DNA of 64,000 bases. Origin: JAPWJZ01 sp965279315. Its GTDB lineage: Bacteria; Pseudomonadota; Alphaproteobacteria; Micavibrionales; UBA2020. The notes beneath the pieces are model-generated. The model was given only the letters and a program-made list of their open reading frames with translations, made no database searches and was not told where the DNA came from. The position numbers and the translations under genes were made by a program. Below are positions 8,876-17,378 of this stretch, one piece after another. The first letter of the stretch is position 1. Every line of letters starts with the position of its first letter. The stretch lies in assembly GCA_965279315.1 (NCBI GenBank), contig OZ257145.1, positions 2,914,001 to 2,978,000 on the forward strand. Direction: 5' to 3'.

Positions 8876-9361
8876 TCATTTGGATGTCGCCATGCCCTTG
8901 GCTGCCGGTTTCGGGGCTTTGCGCGGGGCGTCGTTGGCGGCGGTGACGGTGCGGAGCGCGGCGTTATTGAAGGGCGATTGCATGGTGACAGCCGTGGCAT
9001 CGGGCGCGGCCTGCGCGATTACCGCGGGGGCTGCGGCAGCAGGTTGCAGGGCAGATGCGGCATCGACGCTGGCGAAGGTTTTCTCCAGCGCCTGCCATAC
9101 ACGCTTCGGCAATGCCGCGAGCTTTTGCACGTCGAGCTGCCCCGTCGCCTGCGCCATCATCGCAGCGCTTGCGAGCGTGGAGGCGACGCTGAGCGTCAGC
9201 AAGCCACCGATGCCGATGATGCCGAGCGGCAGCAGCACTGCGCCATAGACAACGACCGCAAGCGGCGGTAAAGCCGCGAGCACCTCCACGACCTCGCGCT
9301 GCGCATCGGGCAGGCGGGCATGGATGGCTTTCAGGGTGCGGAATTCTTTTTCGTACAGCAT
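8876..9361 (-). CDS. Hypothetical membrane protein, 161 aa
   Basis: The family is not recognised. One or two hydrophobic stretches (VVVYGAVLLPLGIIGIGGLL and an adjoining Ala/Ser-rich segment) lie around residues 35-70. A long Ala/Pro-rich, basic C-terminal tail (APRKAPKPAAKGMATSK) follows. The start is uncertain: a GTG three codons upstream is possible and neither has a strong ribosome site. Confidence 0.6.
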   Translation of the reverse strand: MLYEKEFRTLKAIHARLPDAQREVVEVLAALPPLAVVVYGAVLLPLGIIGIGGLLTLSVASTLASAAMMAQATGQLDVQKLAALPKRVWQALEKTFASVDAASALQPAAAAPAVIAQAAPDATAVTMQSPFNNAALRTVTAANDAPRKAPKPAAKGMATSK

Positions 9362-9470
9362 GGGGGCCACTCGATACTTGAACGGGTTACGTGCCGGTCT
9401 TTCGTGAAGATTTGAATATGGTAAGGCGATTGCGAATAATTGTCAAATGCACACCACTCCGTCCTCCGCC

Positions 9471-9550
9471 GTCATCCCCGCGAAAGCGGGGATCTCCGGG
9501 GCATTTTGCCCCCAAGGCCGACGGGATCCCCGCTTTCGCGGGGATGACGG
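9471..9550. repeat. Palindromic intergenic repeat, type A
   Basis: The arm GTCATCCCCGCGAAAGCGGG, itself a small hairpin, recurs inverted about 40 bp on, so the whole element can fold into one long cruciform. Related copies lie at 25741-25825, 33320-33345, 33901-34016 and 49408-49512. Confidence 0.8.
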
Positions 9551-9558
9551 GAAACCAA

Positions 9559-9592
9559 TAAAAAACCCCGGCACTCAGGCCGGGGTTCTTTA
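9559..9592 (-). terminator. Intrinsic terminator of the merR gene
   Basis: A GC stem ACCCCGGC/GCCGGGGT with loop ACTCAG is followed on the minus strand by a run of six T. It lies 20 bp past the merR stop. Confidence 0.85.
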
Positions 9593-9611
9593 GGCGGAAA
9601 GCGTAACCGGA

Positions 9612-10073
9612 TTAACCGATCAGCTTGCGCATGGATTTGAGGTCGTCGAGCATCGATTGCAGCTCGGCCTTGTTCTTCTGGACGGCTTTGGAGATGCTGT
9701 CGTCGCCGCGCGATGCCGCGCCGCGGGTGTTGGAGAGCAGCTTCTGCACGCCCTTGATCGTATAGCCTTCCTGATAGAGGAGGTTATAGATGCTTTTCAG
9801 CAATTCGACATCTTCGGGGCGGTAGTAGCGGCGGCCGCCGCCACGTTTCAGCGGCTTGATTTGCGAGAACTTGGTTTCCCAGAAACGCAGGACATGCTGT
9901 TCAACGCCCAGGTCATCGGCCACTTCCGAAATCGTGCGGAACGCGCCGGCAGATTTCTGCGCCGACTGTTTTTGCTTCATCGGGCGGCGGTTGGGGATCT
10001 TCTGCGTTACCTGATCCGCGCCGGCATCGGGCTGAGCGCCGGGCTTCAACGAGGATTGATTGGTCGTCGTCAT
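9612..10073 (-). CDS. MerR family transcriptional regulator
   Basis: An N-terminal low-complexity stretch of about 45 residues precedes the MerR winged helix-turn-helix: FRTISEVADDLGVEQHVLRF, WETKF, then the wing KPLKRGGGRRYYRPEDVELL. A C-terminal helix that would dimerise follows. There is no cysteine cluster, so it is not a metal sensor of the MerR/CueR type. In alphaproteobacteria a gene of this type regularly follows ihfA, as here (44 bp gap), and its targets are unknown. An AAGGAC site precedes the ATG. Confidence 0.9.
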   Translation of the reverse strand: MTTTNQSSLKPGAQPDAGADQVTQKIPNRRPMKQKQSAQKSAGAFRTISEVADDLGVEQHVLRFWETKFSQIKPLKRGGGRRYYRPEDVELLKSIYNLLYQEGYTIKGVQKLLSNTRGAASRGDDSISKAVQKNKAELQSMLDDLKSMRKLIG

Positions 10074-10117
10074 TCTTGATGGTCCTTAATACTGTTGCTT
10101 CGAAAACAGGATTAGTT

Positions 10118-10417
10118 TTATTCGCCGTCTTTGTTGATGCGTTCTTTCAGCACATTCGATGCGCGGAAAGTCAGCACGCGGCGCGGCAGGATTGGCACTT
10201 CTTCGCCCGTCTTGGGGTTGCGGCCGATGCGCTGGCGCTTGCTGCGGACCTGGAAGGTTCCGAAGGAGGAAATCTTGACCATCTCCCCCCGCTCCAAGGC
10301 TTTGCAGACTTCTTCAAGGACGGTCTCCACGAGATCTGCGGACTCGTTCCTCGAAAGGCCAACCTGCTCGTAAACAGCCTGGCTGAGATCCGCGCGTGTA
10401 ATGGTCTGATTGCTCAT
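10118..10417 (-). CDS. ihfA: Integration host factor subunit alpha
   Basis: The 99-residue HU/IHF fold protein carries ERGEMVKISSFGTFQVRSKR, then the DNA-bending arm GRNPKTGEEVPILPRRVLTF. IHF alpha pairs with IHF beta to bend DNA sharply at specific sites, affecting replication, recombination and promoter activity. The -GRNP- arm with the proline that intercalates is intact. A GGAGAGG ribosome site precedes the ATG. It lies between fabH and merR in the usual alphaproteobacterial order. Confidence 0.96.
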   Translation of the reverse strand: MSNQTITRADLSQAVYEQVGLSRNESADLVETVLEEVCKALERGEMVKISSFGTFQVRSKRQRIGRNPKTGEEVPILPRRVLTFRASNVLKERINKDGE

Positions 10418-10585
10418 CGGTTCCTCTCCAAAACTCCGTTAAGACTTACGCTATCGATTCACAATTAATTAGTCAATACAAAGAGTTGAATCGGAGTTTT
10501 ACAGTAAATGCCTTGGGGCAAAATACACGGTATTCCTTAAGGATTATTCGAGTCGCAAGGGCTTTTTGCGATTTTCCAGCAGGGC

Positions 10586-11563
10586 TTACCAGCGGGCCAG
10601 CGCAGCACCCCAAGTGAGGCCTCCGCCCATCGCTTCCATCAGAATCAGGTCGCCGCGTTGGATTCGCCCGTCATTGACGGCGACAGACAGCGCAAGCGGG
10701 ATGGATGCAGCCGATGTATTTCCATGTTCCGCCACCGTGACCACAACCTGGTCGGGCGACAGGTTCAGTTTTTCGGCGGTGGCATCAATGATGCGCTTGT
10801 TCGCCTGATGCGGGACGAGCCATTTCACTTCGGATGCGTCGACATCATTCTCATGCATCGCTTCAAGTATCGCTTCGCTCATGCGCGTCACGGCATGGCG
10901 GAAAACTTCCTTGCCGTTCATCTTCACGACGCCTGTAGTCTTGGTCGAGGAAGGCCCGCCATCCACATACAAAAGATTACGATATGCGCCTTCGGAATGC
11001 AGATGCGTGGAAAGAATGCCGCGATCGGCCTTCGTGCCTTTGCCGTCATTGCCCGCTTCCAGCACGACCGCGCCCGCGCCATCGCCGAACAGCACGCAAG
11101 TTGTGCGGTCCGTCCAGTCGAGCAGATTCGTAAAATGCTCCGCGCCGATCACCAGTGCGCGATTGACCTGACCTGCCTTGATAAAGTTATCGGCGGTTGC
11201 GAGCGCATAGATGAAACCCGAACACACCGCCTGAAGATCCATCGCGAAGCCCTTGCCGCCCATGCCGATATTATCCTGCACGGTCACGGCGGTTGCGGGA
11301 AACGTATTGTCGGGCGTGGTGGTCGCAAGGAAGATCGCGTCGATGTCGGAGCCCTTCAGCCCCGCCATGTCGAGCGCGCGTTTTGCGGCATGCGTTGCCA
11401 TATCGGATGTCTTTTCGCCGGCAGCCGCCATGTGGCGCTTCTTGATGCCTGTGCGCTGTTCGATCCATTCGCCGGTCGTGTCCACGATTTTGGCAAGGTC
11501 GTCATTGGTCAGGATTTTTTCAGGCAGGTATGAACCGCAGCCCAGCATGATGGAACGGCGCAT
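10586..11563 (-). CDS. fabH: Beta-ketoacyl-ACP synthase III
   Basis: FabH condenses acetyl-CoA with malonyl-ACP to start fatty acid synthesis. The catalytic triad is visible: Cys114 in AVCSGFIYAL, His252 in VPHQANKRI and Asn282 in EHGNTSAASIPLA. The glycine-rich C-terminus MEAMGGGLTWGAAL is typical. The length of 325 residues is normal. The ATG follows the plsX stop by two bases, so the two genes are translated from one message. Confidence 0.97.
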   Translation of the reverse strand: MRRSIMLGCGSYLPEKILTNDDLAKIVDTTGEWIEQRTGIKKRHMAAAGEKTSDMATHAAKRALDMAGLKGSDIDAIFLATTTPDNTFPATAVTVQDNIGMGGKGFAMDLQAVCSGFIYALATADNFIKAGQVNRALVIGAEHFTNLLDWTDRTTCVLFGDGAGAVVLEAGNDGKGTKADRGILSTHLHSEGAYRNLLYVDGGPSSTKTTGVVKMNGKEVFRHAVTRMSEAILEAMHENDVDASEVKWLVPHQANKRIIDATAEKLNLSPDQVVVTVAEHGNTSAASIPLALSVAVNDGRIQRGDLILMEAMGGGLTWGAALARW

Positions 11564-11565
11564 GG

Positions 11566-12645
11566 TTATGCTCCCTCTGTCGGCGGCGCGGCGGCTTCGG
11601 TGGAAAACCCGAGGCGTTCAAGTTCTGCTTCAACTTTGGCCGTGAACTTATTGGTGGCCAAGCCACCCGCAACGCCAATGGCATTCGCAAATCCGATGCC
11701 GTCGGTGCCGCCATGGCTCTTGATGCATAAGCCCCGCAGGCCCAGCAGGCTGGCGCCGTTGTAATAGCGCGGATCCATGCGCTTGGAGAATTTCTTCAGC
11801 GCGTGATAGCAGATCGCAAGCCCGGGCAGGCACAAGACCGCGCCGACCCTTGCCCAGATCGATGACTTGAACGCTTCCTTCATCATGTGCTTGATGAGCT
11901 TTGCCGTGCCTTCGATTGTTTTTAAAGTGACGTTGCCGGTAAAGCCGTCCGTCACCACCACATCGAAATTGCCGGTCATGATCTCGTCGCCTTCCGCAAA
12001 GCCGACATATTTTCCGGGCAGCGTGGCTGTCGCGAAAATTTCGGATGCGGCCTGCACCAGTTCATCGCCCTTCATGGCTTCCGATCCGATATTGAGCAGC
12101 GCAATGCGGGGTTCCGCAATTTTGAATATCTCGCGCGAAAACAATCCGCCAAGCACCGCGAATTCCAAAAGATTTTGCGACGTGCATTCGGCATTCGCGC
12201 CCAGGTCCATCAACACCGTGCCGTGGCCGGGAATTTTGGTGGGCATATAGGTGGCGATTGCAGGACGGTGGATGCCCGGCATGCGTTTCAGCGAAAACAG
12301 CGCCATCGCCATCAGCGCGCCGGTGTTGCCGGCGGAAACAACGCAATCCGCCTCGCCACGCGCAACGGCGTCGATCGCCAGGCGCATGGATGAATTGCGG
12401 CCATGGCGCAGCGCATGGGCGGGTTTGTCGTGGCTGGTGATTTTGTCGGGGGTGTGGCGGACTTCGAGGGAGCGTTCAAGCCCGGGATATTTGGCGACCA
12501 GCGGCTTGATCTGCGCTTCGTCGCCGTAAATGATGAATTTCGCGTTGGGATGGGTCTCGCGCGCCAGATGCGCACCCTCGACAACGATCTGGGGCGCTTT
12601 GTCGCCGCCCATGCCGTCGAGTGCAATGACCAATTGATGAGACAA
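11566..12645 (-). CDS. plsX: Phosphate acyltransferase PlsX
   Basis: PlsX converts acyl-ACP to acyl-phosphate for phospholipid synthesis. The product shows LVIALDGMGGDKAPQIVVEG at the N-terminus, RHGRNSSMRLAIDAVARGEA, VSAGNTGALMA, and DVVVTDGFTGNVTLKTIEG, all family landmarks. The start appears to be TTG at 12645, with GGGG about 7 bases upstream, because no ATG gives the family's N-terminus. The length of 359 residues is normal. It lies downstream of rpmF and is coupled to fabH. Confidence 0.96.
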   Translation of the reverse strand: MSHQLVIALDGMGGDKAPQIVVEGAHLARETHPNAKFIIYGDEAQIKPLVAKYPGLERSLEVRHTPDKITSHDKPAHALRHGRNSSMRLAIDAVARGEADCVVSAGNTGALMAMALFSLKRMPGIHRPAIATYMPTKIPGHGTVLMDLGANAECTSQNLLEFAVLGGLFSREIFKIAEPRIALLNIGSEAMKGDELVQAASEIFATATLPGKYVGFAEGDEIMTGNFDVVVTDGFTGNVTLKTIEGTAKLIKHMMKEAFKSSIWARVGAVLCLPGLAICYHALKKFSKRMDPRYYNGASLLGLRGLCIKSHGGTDGIGFANAIGVAGGLATNKFTAKVEAELERLGFSTEAAAPPTEGA

Positions 12646-12687
12646 AGAAACCCCGTTCCCGCTCCCCGCGGGTCAGCCAAGATTACT

Positions 12688-12707
12688 GATTAACCGGATG
12701 GTTAATC
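12688..12707. promoter_or_regulatory. Perfect inverted repeat over the rpmF stop codon
   Basis: GATTAACC and GGTTAATC flank a 4-nt spacer and cover the TAA of rpmF, 43 bp before plsX. The stem is AT-rich and has no T-run after it, so it is not a standard terminator. It could be an operator or an mRNA-processing hairpin between rpmF and plsX. Confidence 0.4.
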
Positions 12708-12878
12708 AACATCAATAACGGCTTGGCCTTTGTACATGCCGGTCTTGCGGCAGACATGGTGCGGACGGACCATTTCGCCGGTCGTTTTGTCTTCGACAAC
12801 CGAAGGCGACGACAGGGCGTGGTGCGAACGGCGCATGTTGCGACGCGATTTCGAGGTCTTCTTCTTGGGAACTGCCAT
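12702..12878 (-). CDS. rpmF: 50S ribosomal protein L32
   Basis: This is a 58-residue gene. The minus strand reads MAVPKKKTSKSRRNMRRSHH, then ALSSPSVVEDKTTGEMVRPH and VCRKTGMYKGQAVIDVD, a complete bacterial L32. Only one cysteine of the C-terminal region is left, so this is the zinc-free form. It precedes plsX as in most proteobacteria, while the usual upstream partner yceD is about 3.7 kb away at 16611-17249. Confidence 0.96.
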   Translation of the reverse strand: MAVPKKKTSKSRRNMRRSHHALSSPSVVEDKTTGEMVRPHHVCRKTGMYKGQAVIDVD

Positions 12879-13149
12879 AACTCGTACTCTTCTCTTTCCA
12901 GTTTAGCCCTATAGGGGTGTGACCCGAGGGGCTTCATTACATAAACAAAGCAGCCCCTCAAGGCAAGTAAAATCAGCCTATAAATACCTGTTTAGTCAGA
13001 ATTATCAAGCGAAAAACACGGCAAGCCATCGCACCGCGCCGATAAACCCCTTTGATTTAAATGATTTTTTTGGAAATTTCAGCGGCTTTTTACAATGCCT
13101 GCCAAAATTGACGGTGAAGCGGACAGCCGTTTACGGGTATAATGACAGG

Positions 13150-13491
13150 ATGAGGTTCCTGAAAGTCATGCTCGTGATTACCCTGCTGCTGGCCAATTAT
13201 TCGGCGGCGGCGCATGCCTTTGCGGGGCGGCATGACTGCGCGGAACACATGACCGATAAAAGCCATATGGCTGAAAGCCACATGAAAGACTGCTGCAAGG
13301 ATATGTCTGCCAAGATTAAACAATGCAACTGCGGTGCCTGCAGCACCTGCGTTGCGGCATCCGCCATACTTCTGGCCGGCATCGGCATCACACCGCCCGC
13401 CGTCGCAGATTTACAATCCCCGAACCACGCAGGATTCCTGCCGCGGCTCGGCCTCTCCAGCCAGTTAAGGCCACCCGATCTTCTTGCCTGA
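13150..13491 (+). CDS. Exported Cys/His/Met-rich small protein of a metal cassette
   Basis: A signal or anchor segment (MRFLKVMLVITLLLANYSAA) is followed by a dense metal-ligand region: HDCAEHMTDKSHMAESHM, KDCCKDM, CNCGACSTC. A hydrophobic segment and a Leu/Pro-rich end follow. The ligand mix of Cys, His and Met suggests binding of copper or another soft metal in the periplasm. It is the first of four same-strand genes with a barrel, a MerP-like and a MerT-like protein. An in-frame extension upstream lacks the export signal at its end and is not used. Confidence 0.75.
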   Translation: MRFLKVMLVITLLLANYSAAAHAFAGRHDCAEHMTDKSHMAESHMKDCCKDMSAKIKQCNCGACSTCVAASAILLAGIGITPPAVADLQSPNHAGFLPRLGLSSQLRPPDLLA

Positions 13492-13530
13492 CATTGAAAT
13501 AGCTCAATTCAGTTAACAAGGAGATCCAAT

Positions 13531-14187
13531 ATGCCTATTCGCACGCGGCGGAGCCTATGCTCCGCGCTTACCGCACTCGCTTTTCTGTGCGCCTTTAACA
13601 CCCATGACGCAAATGCCAGACCGGTATCCTATGCCGGCGGCTGGATGCCGATGACCGGCAACGATGCGTTTGAAAACACGCTGTCGGTCATGTATTCACC
13701 TGCCGCCACCTACAGCATCGGCCCGTTCATCAGCCATTACCGCGATACCGACGGCGAGCTGGCGGGGATGCAGTTCAACTGGCTGGCCAAGCGGTGGAAC
13801 AACCCGGACTCGCAGGGCAACATTTACTTCCTCTCGGGGCTCGGGATTGCCAATGACGACGGCGACGCCCGCGCGGGCGGCTATGCGGGGATCGAGGCCG
13901 ACTGGGAAGACCGCCGCTATTACGTCTCGTATGAAAACCGCTATACGGCGGCAGGCGAGGCCGTGAAGCAGGAATTCCAGCAAAAAGCGCGCATCGGCAT
14001 CGCGCCCTATGTCGCCGAAGCTGGCAGCCTGCACAGCTGGCTGATGCTGCAGGTCGATCACGCCCCCGAAGACCGCGACAACTGGACGGTTACGCCGCTG
14101 CTGCGGGTCTTTAAGGGCGATTACCTGGCGGAAGCCGGAATGTCCACCCGCGGCCAGGTCCTGTTCAATCTTGCCATCACTTATTAA
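13531..14187 (+). CDS. Outer-membrane beta-barrel-like protein
   Basis: A signal peptide ending near HDANA precedes alternating strands with aromatic ends, such as NIYFLSGLGIANDDGD, GGYAGIEADWEDRRYYVSYE and VLFNLAITY. The last ends in an aromatic residue, as in outer-membrane proteins. An AAGGAGA ribosome site is perfect. It sits 39 bp after the Cys/His-rich gene and 11 bp before the MerP-like gene, so it likely belongs to the same metal-handling operon. Similar barrels accompany some copper and mercury cassettes, but its exact role is not known. Confidence 0.75.
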   Translation: MPIRTRRSLCSALTALAFLCAFNTHDANARPVSYAGGWMPMTGNDAFENTLSVMYSPAATYSIGPFISHYRDTDGELAGMQFNWLAKRWNNPDSQGNIYFLSGLGIANDDGDARAGGYAGIEADWEDRRYYVSYENRYTAAGEAVKQEFQQKARIGIAPYVAEAGSLHSWLMLQVDHAPEDRDNWTVTPLLRVFKGDYLAEAGMSTRGQVLFNLAITY

Positions 14188-14198
14188 GGAGAAATCAC

Positions 14199-14489
14199 AT
14201 GAAAAAACTTTTTACGCTTGCCGTGCTGCTGATGCTGTCCGCGCCCGCCCTTGCCGCGCATAGCGGCCCGCACATTTTGGTGTCGGTCAACGGGCTGGTC
14301 TGCGATTTCTGCGCCGTATCGATGAACAAGACGTTCTCGAAAAAAGCCGGCGTCGCCTCGGTCGATGTCAACCTCACGACAAAAATCGTGCGGATCGACA
14401 TGAAGCCCGGCGCGGATATCGGCGACGACGAAATAAAAAAAGGCATCGTCGATGCAGGCTTCGCCGTTGTCAGCATCAAAAGGGACTGA
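14199..14489 (+). CDS. Periplasmic heavy-metal-associated (MerP-like) protein
   Basis: A cleavable signal (LLMLSAPALAA) leads a single HMA ferredoxin-like domain with the metal site GLVCDFCAVSMNK (CxxC) and the second half VDVNLTTKIVRIDMKPG, GIVDAGF. Such proteins carry a soft metal ion in the periplasm and hand it to a membrane carrier. The next gene, 2 bases after the stop, encodes a MerT-like carrier, a partnership known from mercury operons. Mercury is not proven, since no merA or metal-type merR is adjacent. Confidence 0.85.
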   Translation: MKKLFTLAVLLMLSAPALAAHSGPHILVSVNGLVCDFCAVSMNKTFSKKAGVASVDVNLTTKIVRIDMKPGADIGDDEIKKGIVDAGFAVVSIKRD

Positions 14490-14491
14490 CA

Positions 14492-14869
14492 ATGGAAACA
14501 CAAAAGGAACGCCTGCTGGCGGGGCTCTCGCTGCTCACCTCCGCCTCCACGCTTGTCTGCTGTGCCATGCCGGCGCTGTTCGTGACACTGGGCGCGGGGG
14601 CGACGCTTGCCGGCATCGTATCGTCATTTCCGCAGTTGGTGTGGTTCACCGAACAAAAGCAATGGGTATTCGCAATCGGCGCCTTGTTGCTCGCGGCGGG
14701 CGGCTGGCTGCCATGGAAGGCAAGGCATGCGCCCTGCCCCGTCGAGCCGGGCGCGGCCCGCGCCTGCCTGCGCATGCGGCGGGGCGGACGGAGGATCTAT
14801 GCGTTCTCGGTCCTGCTTTATATGGCAGGATTCGCGTTTGCATTCGTGATTCCGTATGTGACGAAGTAA
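14492..14869 (+). CDS. MerT-like metal transport membrane protein
   Basis: The 125-residue protein has three hydrophobic segments. The first holds a vicinal Cys pair (LVCCAMPALFVTLGAGA), as in the first helix of MerT. A second Cys pair lies in the loop APCPVEPGAARAC. MerT carries Hg2+ from MerP across the inner membrane to a cytosolic reductase. Here only the carrier pair is present, so it may move another metal. It directly follows the HMA gene with translational coupling. Confidence 0.8.
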   Translation: METQKERLLAGLSLLTSASTLVCCAMPALFVTLGAGATLAGIVSSFPQLVWFTEQKQWVFAIGALLLAAGGWLPWKARHAPCPVEPGAARACLRMRRGGRRIYAFSVLLYMAGFAFAFVIPYVTK

Positions 14870-14887
14870 GGGAATGCGGCGGCGGGC

Positions 14888-15976
14888 CTACGGTGCGTGC
14901 GACAGCACTGTGGCCCGCTGTTTCGCATCAATTACCTGCAACCGTTCCAGCCGCGCCTTCGGTTGCGGCATGACGATGGAAGCGGCACCCAGTGCCGGCA
15001 TGATATCCCGCCCCTCCAGCGCGCGCAGCGGATAGTCGCCCAGCAGCGCGGCATCGGTCTCGCCCGTGAAGGCGGTCGGCGCATTCACAGAAAGGTCCGT
15101 GCCGCCCAGCTGGCGCAGCCATGCCGTAAAACCTGAATCGTCCGGCGCAGACGCGATATCGCCAGCGAGACTGTTGAAGCTGCTGGAAAGCCCCTCCCCT
15201 TGCGCAGCTTTCACCTCCGCGCGTAAGTCATCCGTGGCACGGGCGGCCATGGCGATATGGCGGTCGTTGTAATTCTCCAGATGATCAAAATAGGGCAGCA
15301 GCGCGATGTCGCGGTAATCCGTCAGGCGCACATCCGCCGCCCCATCCATTTTCTGCTGCAGCAGATGCGCCAGCGTCAGTTCGTATCCCGCATGGTCGGC
15401 AACCGGCTGCACACCCAAACGCTGCATGCGGTCGGCCCAGAAAAACGCGGAAAAGGCATGGGCATCGGCCTCGACATATCTTTGCAGCGAAAACCGCTGC
15501 AGCGGCGTCAGGCGTTTCGAATTCAATTCAGAATAACCCAGCGTCTTGTCCTGCCAGCCATGGCGCAGTTCATGCGCGAGATACATGACCTGTTCTTCCA
15601 GCGCAAGGTCGGGGCGCACGGTGATGGTCGAATTTTCCGGCACATATTGCGCGTAGTTATTTGTCGCCGCAATCGCGGCATCGAATTTGATCGTGATGTG
15701 CTGCGCCTCAGCATACATCAGCAGCGCGCGGCCGAGGGGTGTGCGCCCGAATTCATCCTTCAGCAGTTTCAGCGCAGGCCCGTGCGGATCGGGCAACGTC
15801 ATCTGGCTGTTGTAATTAGACGCCATGACAGATGCCGGCACGGGGCGCGTCTTTGCGATGTCATCATTTGCCGCATAAGCCGCAGGCGGCATCCCCATCG
15901 CCTGCGCGTCCCCCACAGTCATCCCCGCCACCAAAATCAGGCTTTTGAGATTGAAGATCGATGACAGGCGTTTCAT
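14888..15976 (-). CDS. Secreted HExxH metallopeptidase-like protein (DUF6782 type)
   Basis: The N-terminus MKRLSSIFNLKSLILVAGM is an export signal. The zinc motif HELRH lies at residues 135-139 in MYLAHELRHGWQD, with a downstream acidic helix RYVEADAHAF that could give the third ligand. The layout matches the putative metallopeptidase family DUF6782 (name from memory). The last 120 residues are unlike known domains. The substrate is unknown. A GTG seven codons upstream is an alternative start. A shorter protein at 55967-56482 resembles its central part but lacks the zinc ligands. Confidence 0.75.
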   Translation of the reverse strand: MKRLSSIFNLKSLILVAGMTVGDAQAMGMPPAAYAANDDIAKTRPVPASVMASNYNSQMTLPDPHGPALKLLKDEFGRTPLGRALLMYAEAQHITIKFDAAIAATNNYAQYVPENSTITVRPDLALEEQVMYLAHELRHGWQDKTLGYSELNSKRLTPLQRFSLQRYVEADAHAFSAFFWADRMQRLGVQPVADHAGYELTLAHLLQQKMDGAADVRLTDYRDIALLPYFDHLENYNDRHIAMAARATDDLRAEVKAAQGEGLSSSFNSLAGDIASAPDDSGFTAWLRQLGGTDLSVNAPTAFTGETDAALLGDYPLRALEGRDIMPALGAASIVMPQPKARLERLQVIDAKQRATVLSHAP

Positions 15977-16120
15977 GGCGAATGTTGATTCCAGCACGGC
16001 GTGCAGCCTTCATGTGAGAAGGCAGTCCCGACCGGCTTTGTATGGGTTTACAGGCGCAAATGCGCTGCAGGCAGTGTAACAAACACGCCGATTTTATGTC
16101 AAGAATACAGGTGGGGTATC

Positions 16121-16540
16121 CTAGCGCCGCAACGCCTTCTGCTGCGCAATCCAGTCGAGTACTTCGGTGATATTGTCGCGCACTTCATTCGCTTCCGCAG
16201 GCTTGACGATGTAGGAGGTAGCACCCGCGCGGAGGGCCGAAATGATATCGTCCGGCTCGGACTTCGCCGTGACCATGACGAAAGCGGTGTCATCGAACGT
16301 GCTGTTGCCACGAAATTTGCGAAGGATTTCAATGCCGGTTTTGCCGGGCATATCCCAGTCGAGGAAGATGATGTTGTATTCTGCGGTTGCCTTGGCGGCG
16401 GCGGCATCGGCGTTTTCCGCCTCGTCCGCCTGCGTTATGCCCATATCGCGCAAGACGCGTTTCAAATGCGCGCGGGCCGTGATGTGGTCGTCGACGATGA
16501 GGACTTTCAGCGCGGCAAATTTGCTCTGGTCTGCGGTCAT
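16121..16540 (-). CDS. Single-domain CheY-like response regulator
   Basis: This receiver domain has the acidic pair at VLIVDDH (Asp17/18), the phosphorylation site FLDWDMPG (Asp61), the Thr in VMVTAKS and the Lys in YIVKPAE. There is no output domain, so it acts by protein binding, as CheY or a phosphorelay relay protein does. No histidine kinase is next to it. The ATG at 16540 is preferred to a TTG 17 codons upstream. Confidence 0.92.
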   Translation of the reverse strand: MTADQSKFAALKVLIVDDHITARAHLKRVLRDMGITQADEAENADAAAAKATAEYNIIFLDWDMPGKTGIEILRKFRGNSTFDDTAFVMVTAKSEPDDIISALRAGATSYIVKPAEANEVRDNITEVLDWIAQQKALRR

Positions 16541-16610
16541 GATGTTAGCGATATAGGCCGGTTGTGCATTCCTGACAACGCGCCCGGGCAAATAAAGTTC
16601 CGGACGGCCG

Positions 16611-17249
16611 CTATTTGCCGTCGCCCTTTTTCGATTTCGCCGCGTTTTCGACGATAAGTTTCAGCTTCTCCGCATCGCGCGACTTGGCGGTTGATTTGGG
16701 AGCATCCTTGTCGCCGGGCTTCATGTTTTTCAAGACGCTGAACGGGTTGTTCTTCACTTCCAGCCCCGCCTCCGCCAATTGCGCCGCAAGGCTCACGCCG
16801 GGTGCACGGGGATAGGGATCCAGCTCAACGGAAAGGTATTGCGCCACCATCTCGCCAAGGTCGAGCTGGCCGTTGGCGATAACCTCCGGCGCACTGTCAT
16901 CGTCATCGATGCCGAATTCGGCTTCGTCGCCGAATTTCTTGGCATGTTTGGGTTCTTCGGCAAGGAAAGTGTCAAATTCACCTTCGATATGCGCATGCAC
17001 ATCCTGCAGCGACACGACGCAGGTCTGCACGACATCGGCGGAAAGTTTTCCTTCGAGGCGCACGACATCGCCGCCTTCGACGCGGCGGATGCGCAGGTCG
17101 GCCTTCAGGTTCGAAAGCTCGCGCAAATCGAAACGCTTCGCGAGCGCGGCGCATTCCTTCTCGGTCGCCTCGACGGATTCTTTCCTGACTTTGTCGGGGG
17201 TCAGCCCCTCAACCGCTAAAACGCGGGAAAATTCTGGTTCTGTTGCCAT
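16611..17249 (-). CDS. yceD: YceD/DUF177 family protein
   Basis: The 212-residue protein has the DUF177 core, with VVQTCVVSLQDVHAHIEGEF in the middle, an acidic loop (FGIDDDDSAPEVI) and QLDLGEMVAQYLSVELDPYP. It ends in a lysine-rich tail. Bacterial YceD is linked to 23S rRNA accumulation and normally sits directly before rpmF. In this window about 3.7 kb of unrelated genes separate the two. It is divergent from bamE. Confidence 0.9.
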   Translation of the reverse strand: MATEPEFSRVLAVEGLTPDKVRKESVEATEKECAALAKRFDLRELSNLKADLRIRRVEGGDVVRLEGKLSADVVQTCVVSLQDVHAHIEGEFDTFLAEEPKHAKKFGDEAEFGIDDDDSAPEVIANGQLDLGEMVAQYLSVELDPYPRAPGVSLAAQLAEAGLEVKNNPFSVLKNMKPGDKDAPKSTAKSRDAEKLKLIVENAAKSKKGDGK

Positions 17250-17378
17250 GGTTCTTTGCCCAATTCAATAAGCAGGAATATACACTTTTTGGCCTGAAAA
17301 CAAAGGGGTTTCCCCTATGCCCTTGTCTTTTCAGCGGGAAGGCCGTATAAAAAGGCTGGTTTTTAAAGAGGTTTTTCG

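Noticed and set aside
9612..10073. Metal-sensing MerR (mercury or copper)
   Set aside because: It has no cysteine metal cluster and sits in the conserved ihfA neighbourhood, not beside the metal cassette.
12683..12961. 92-codon minus-strand frame covering rpmF
   Set aside because: It is a different frame from the recognisable L32 protein at 12702-12878.
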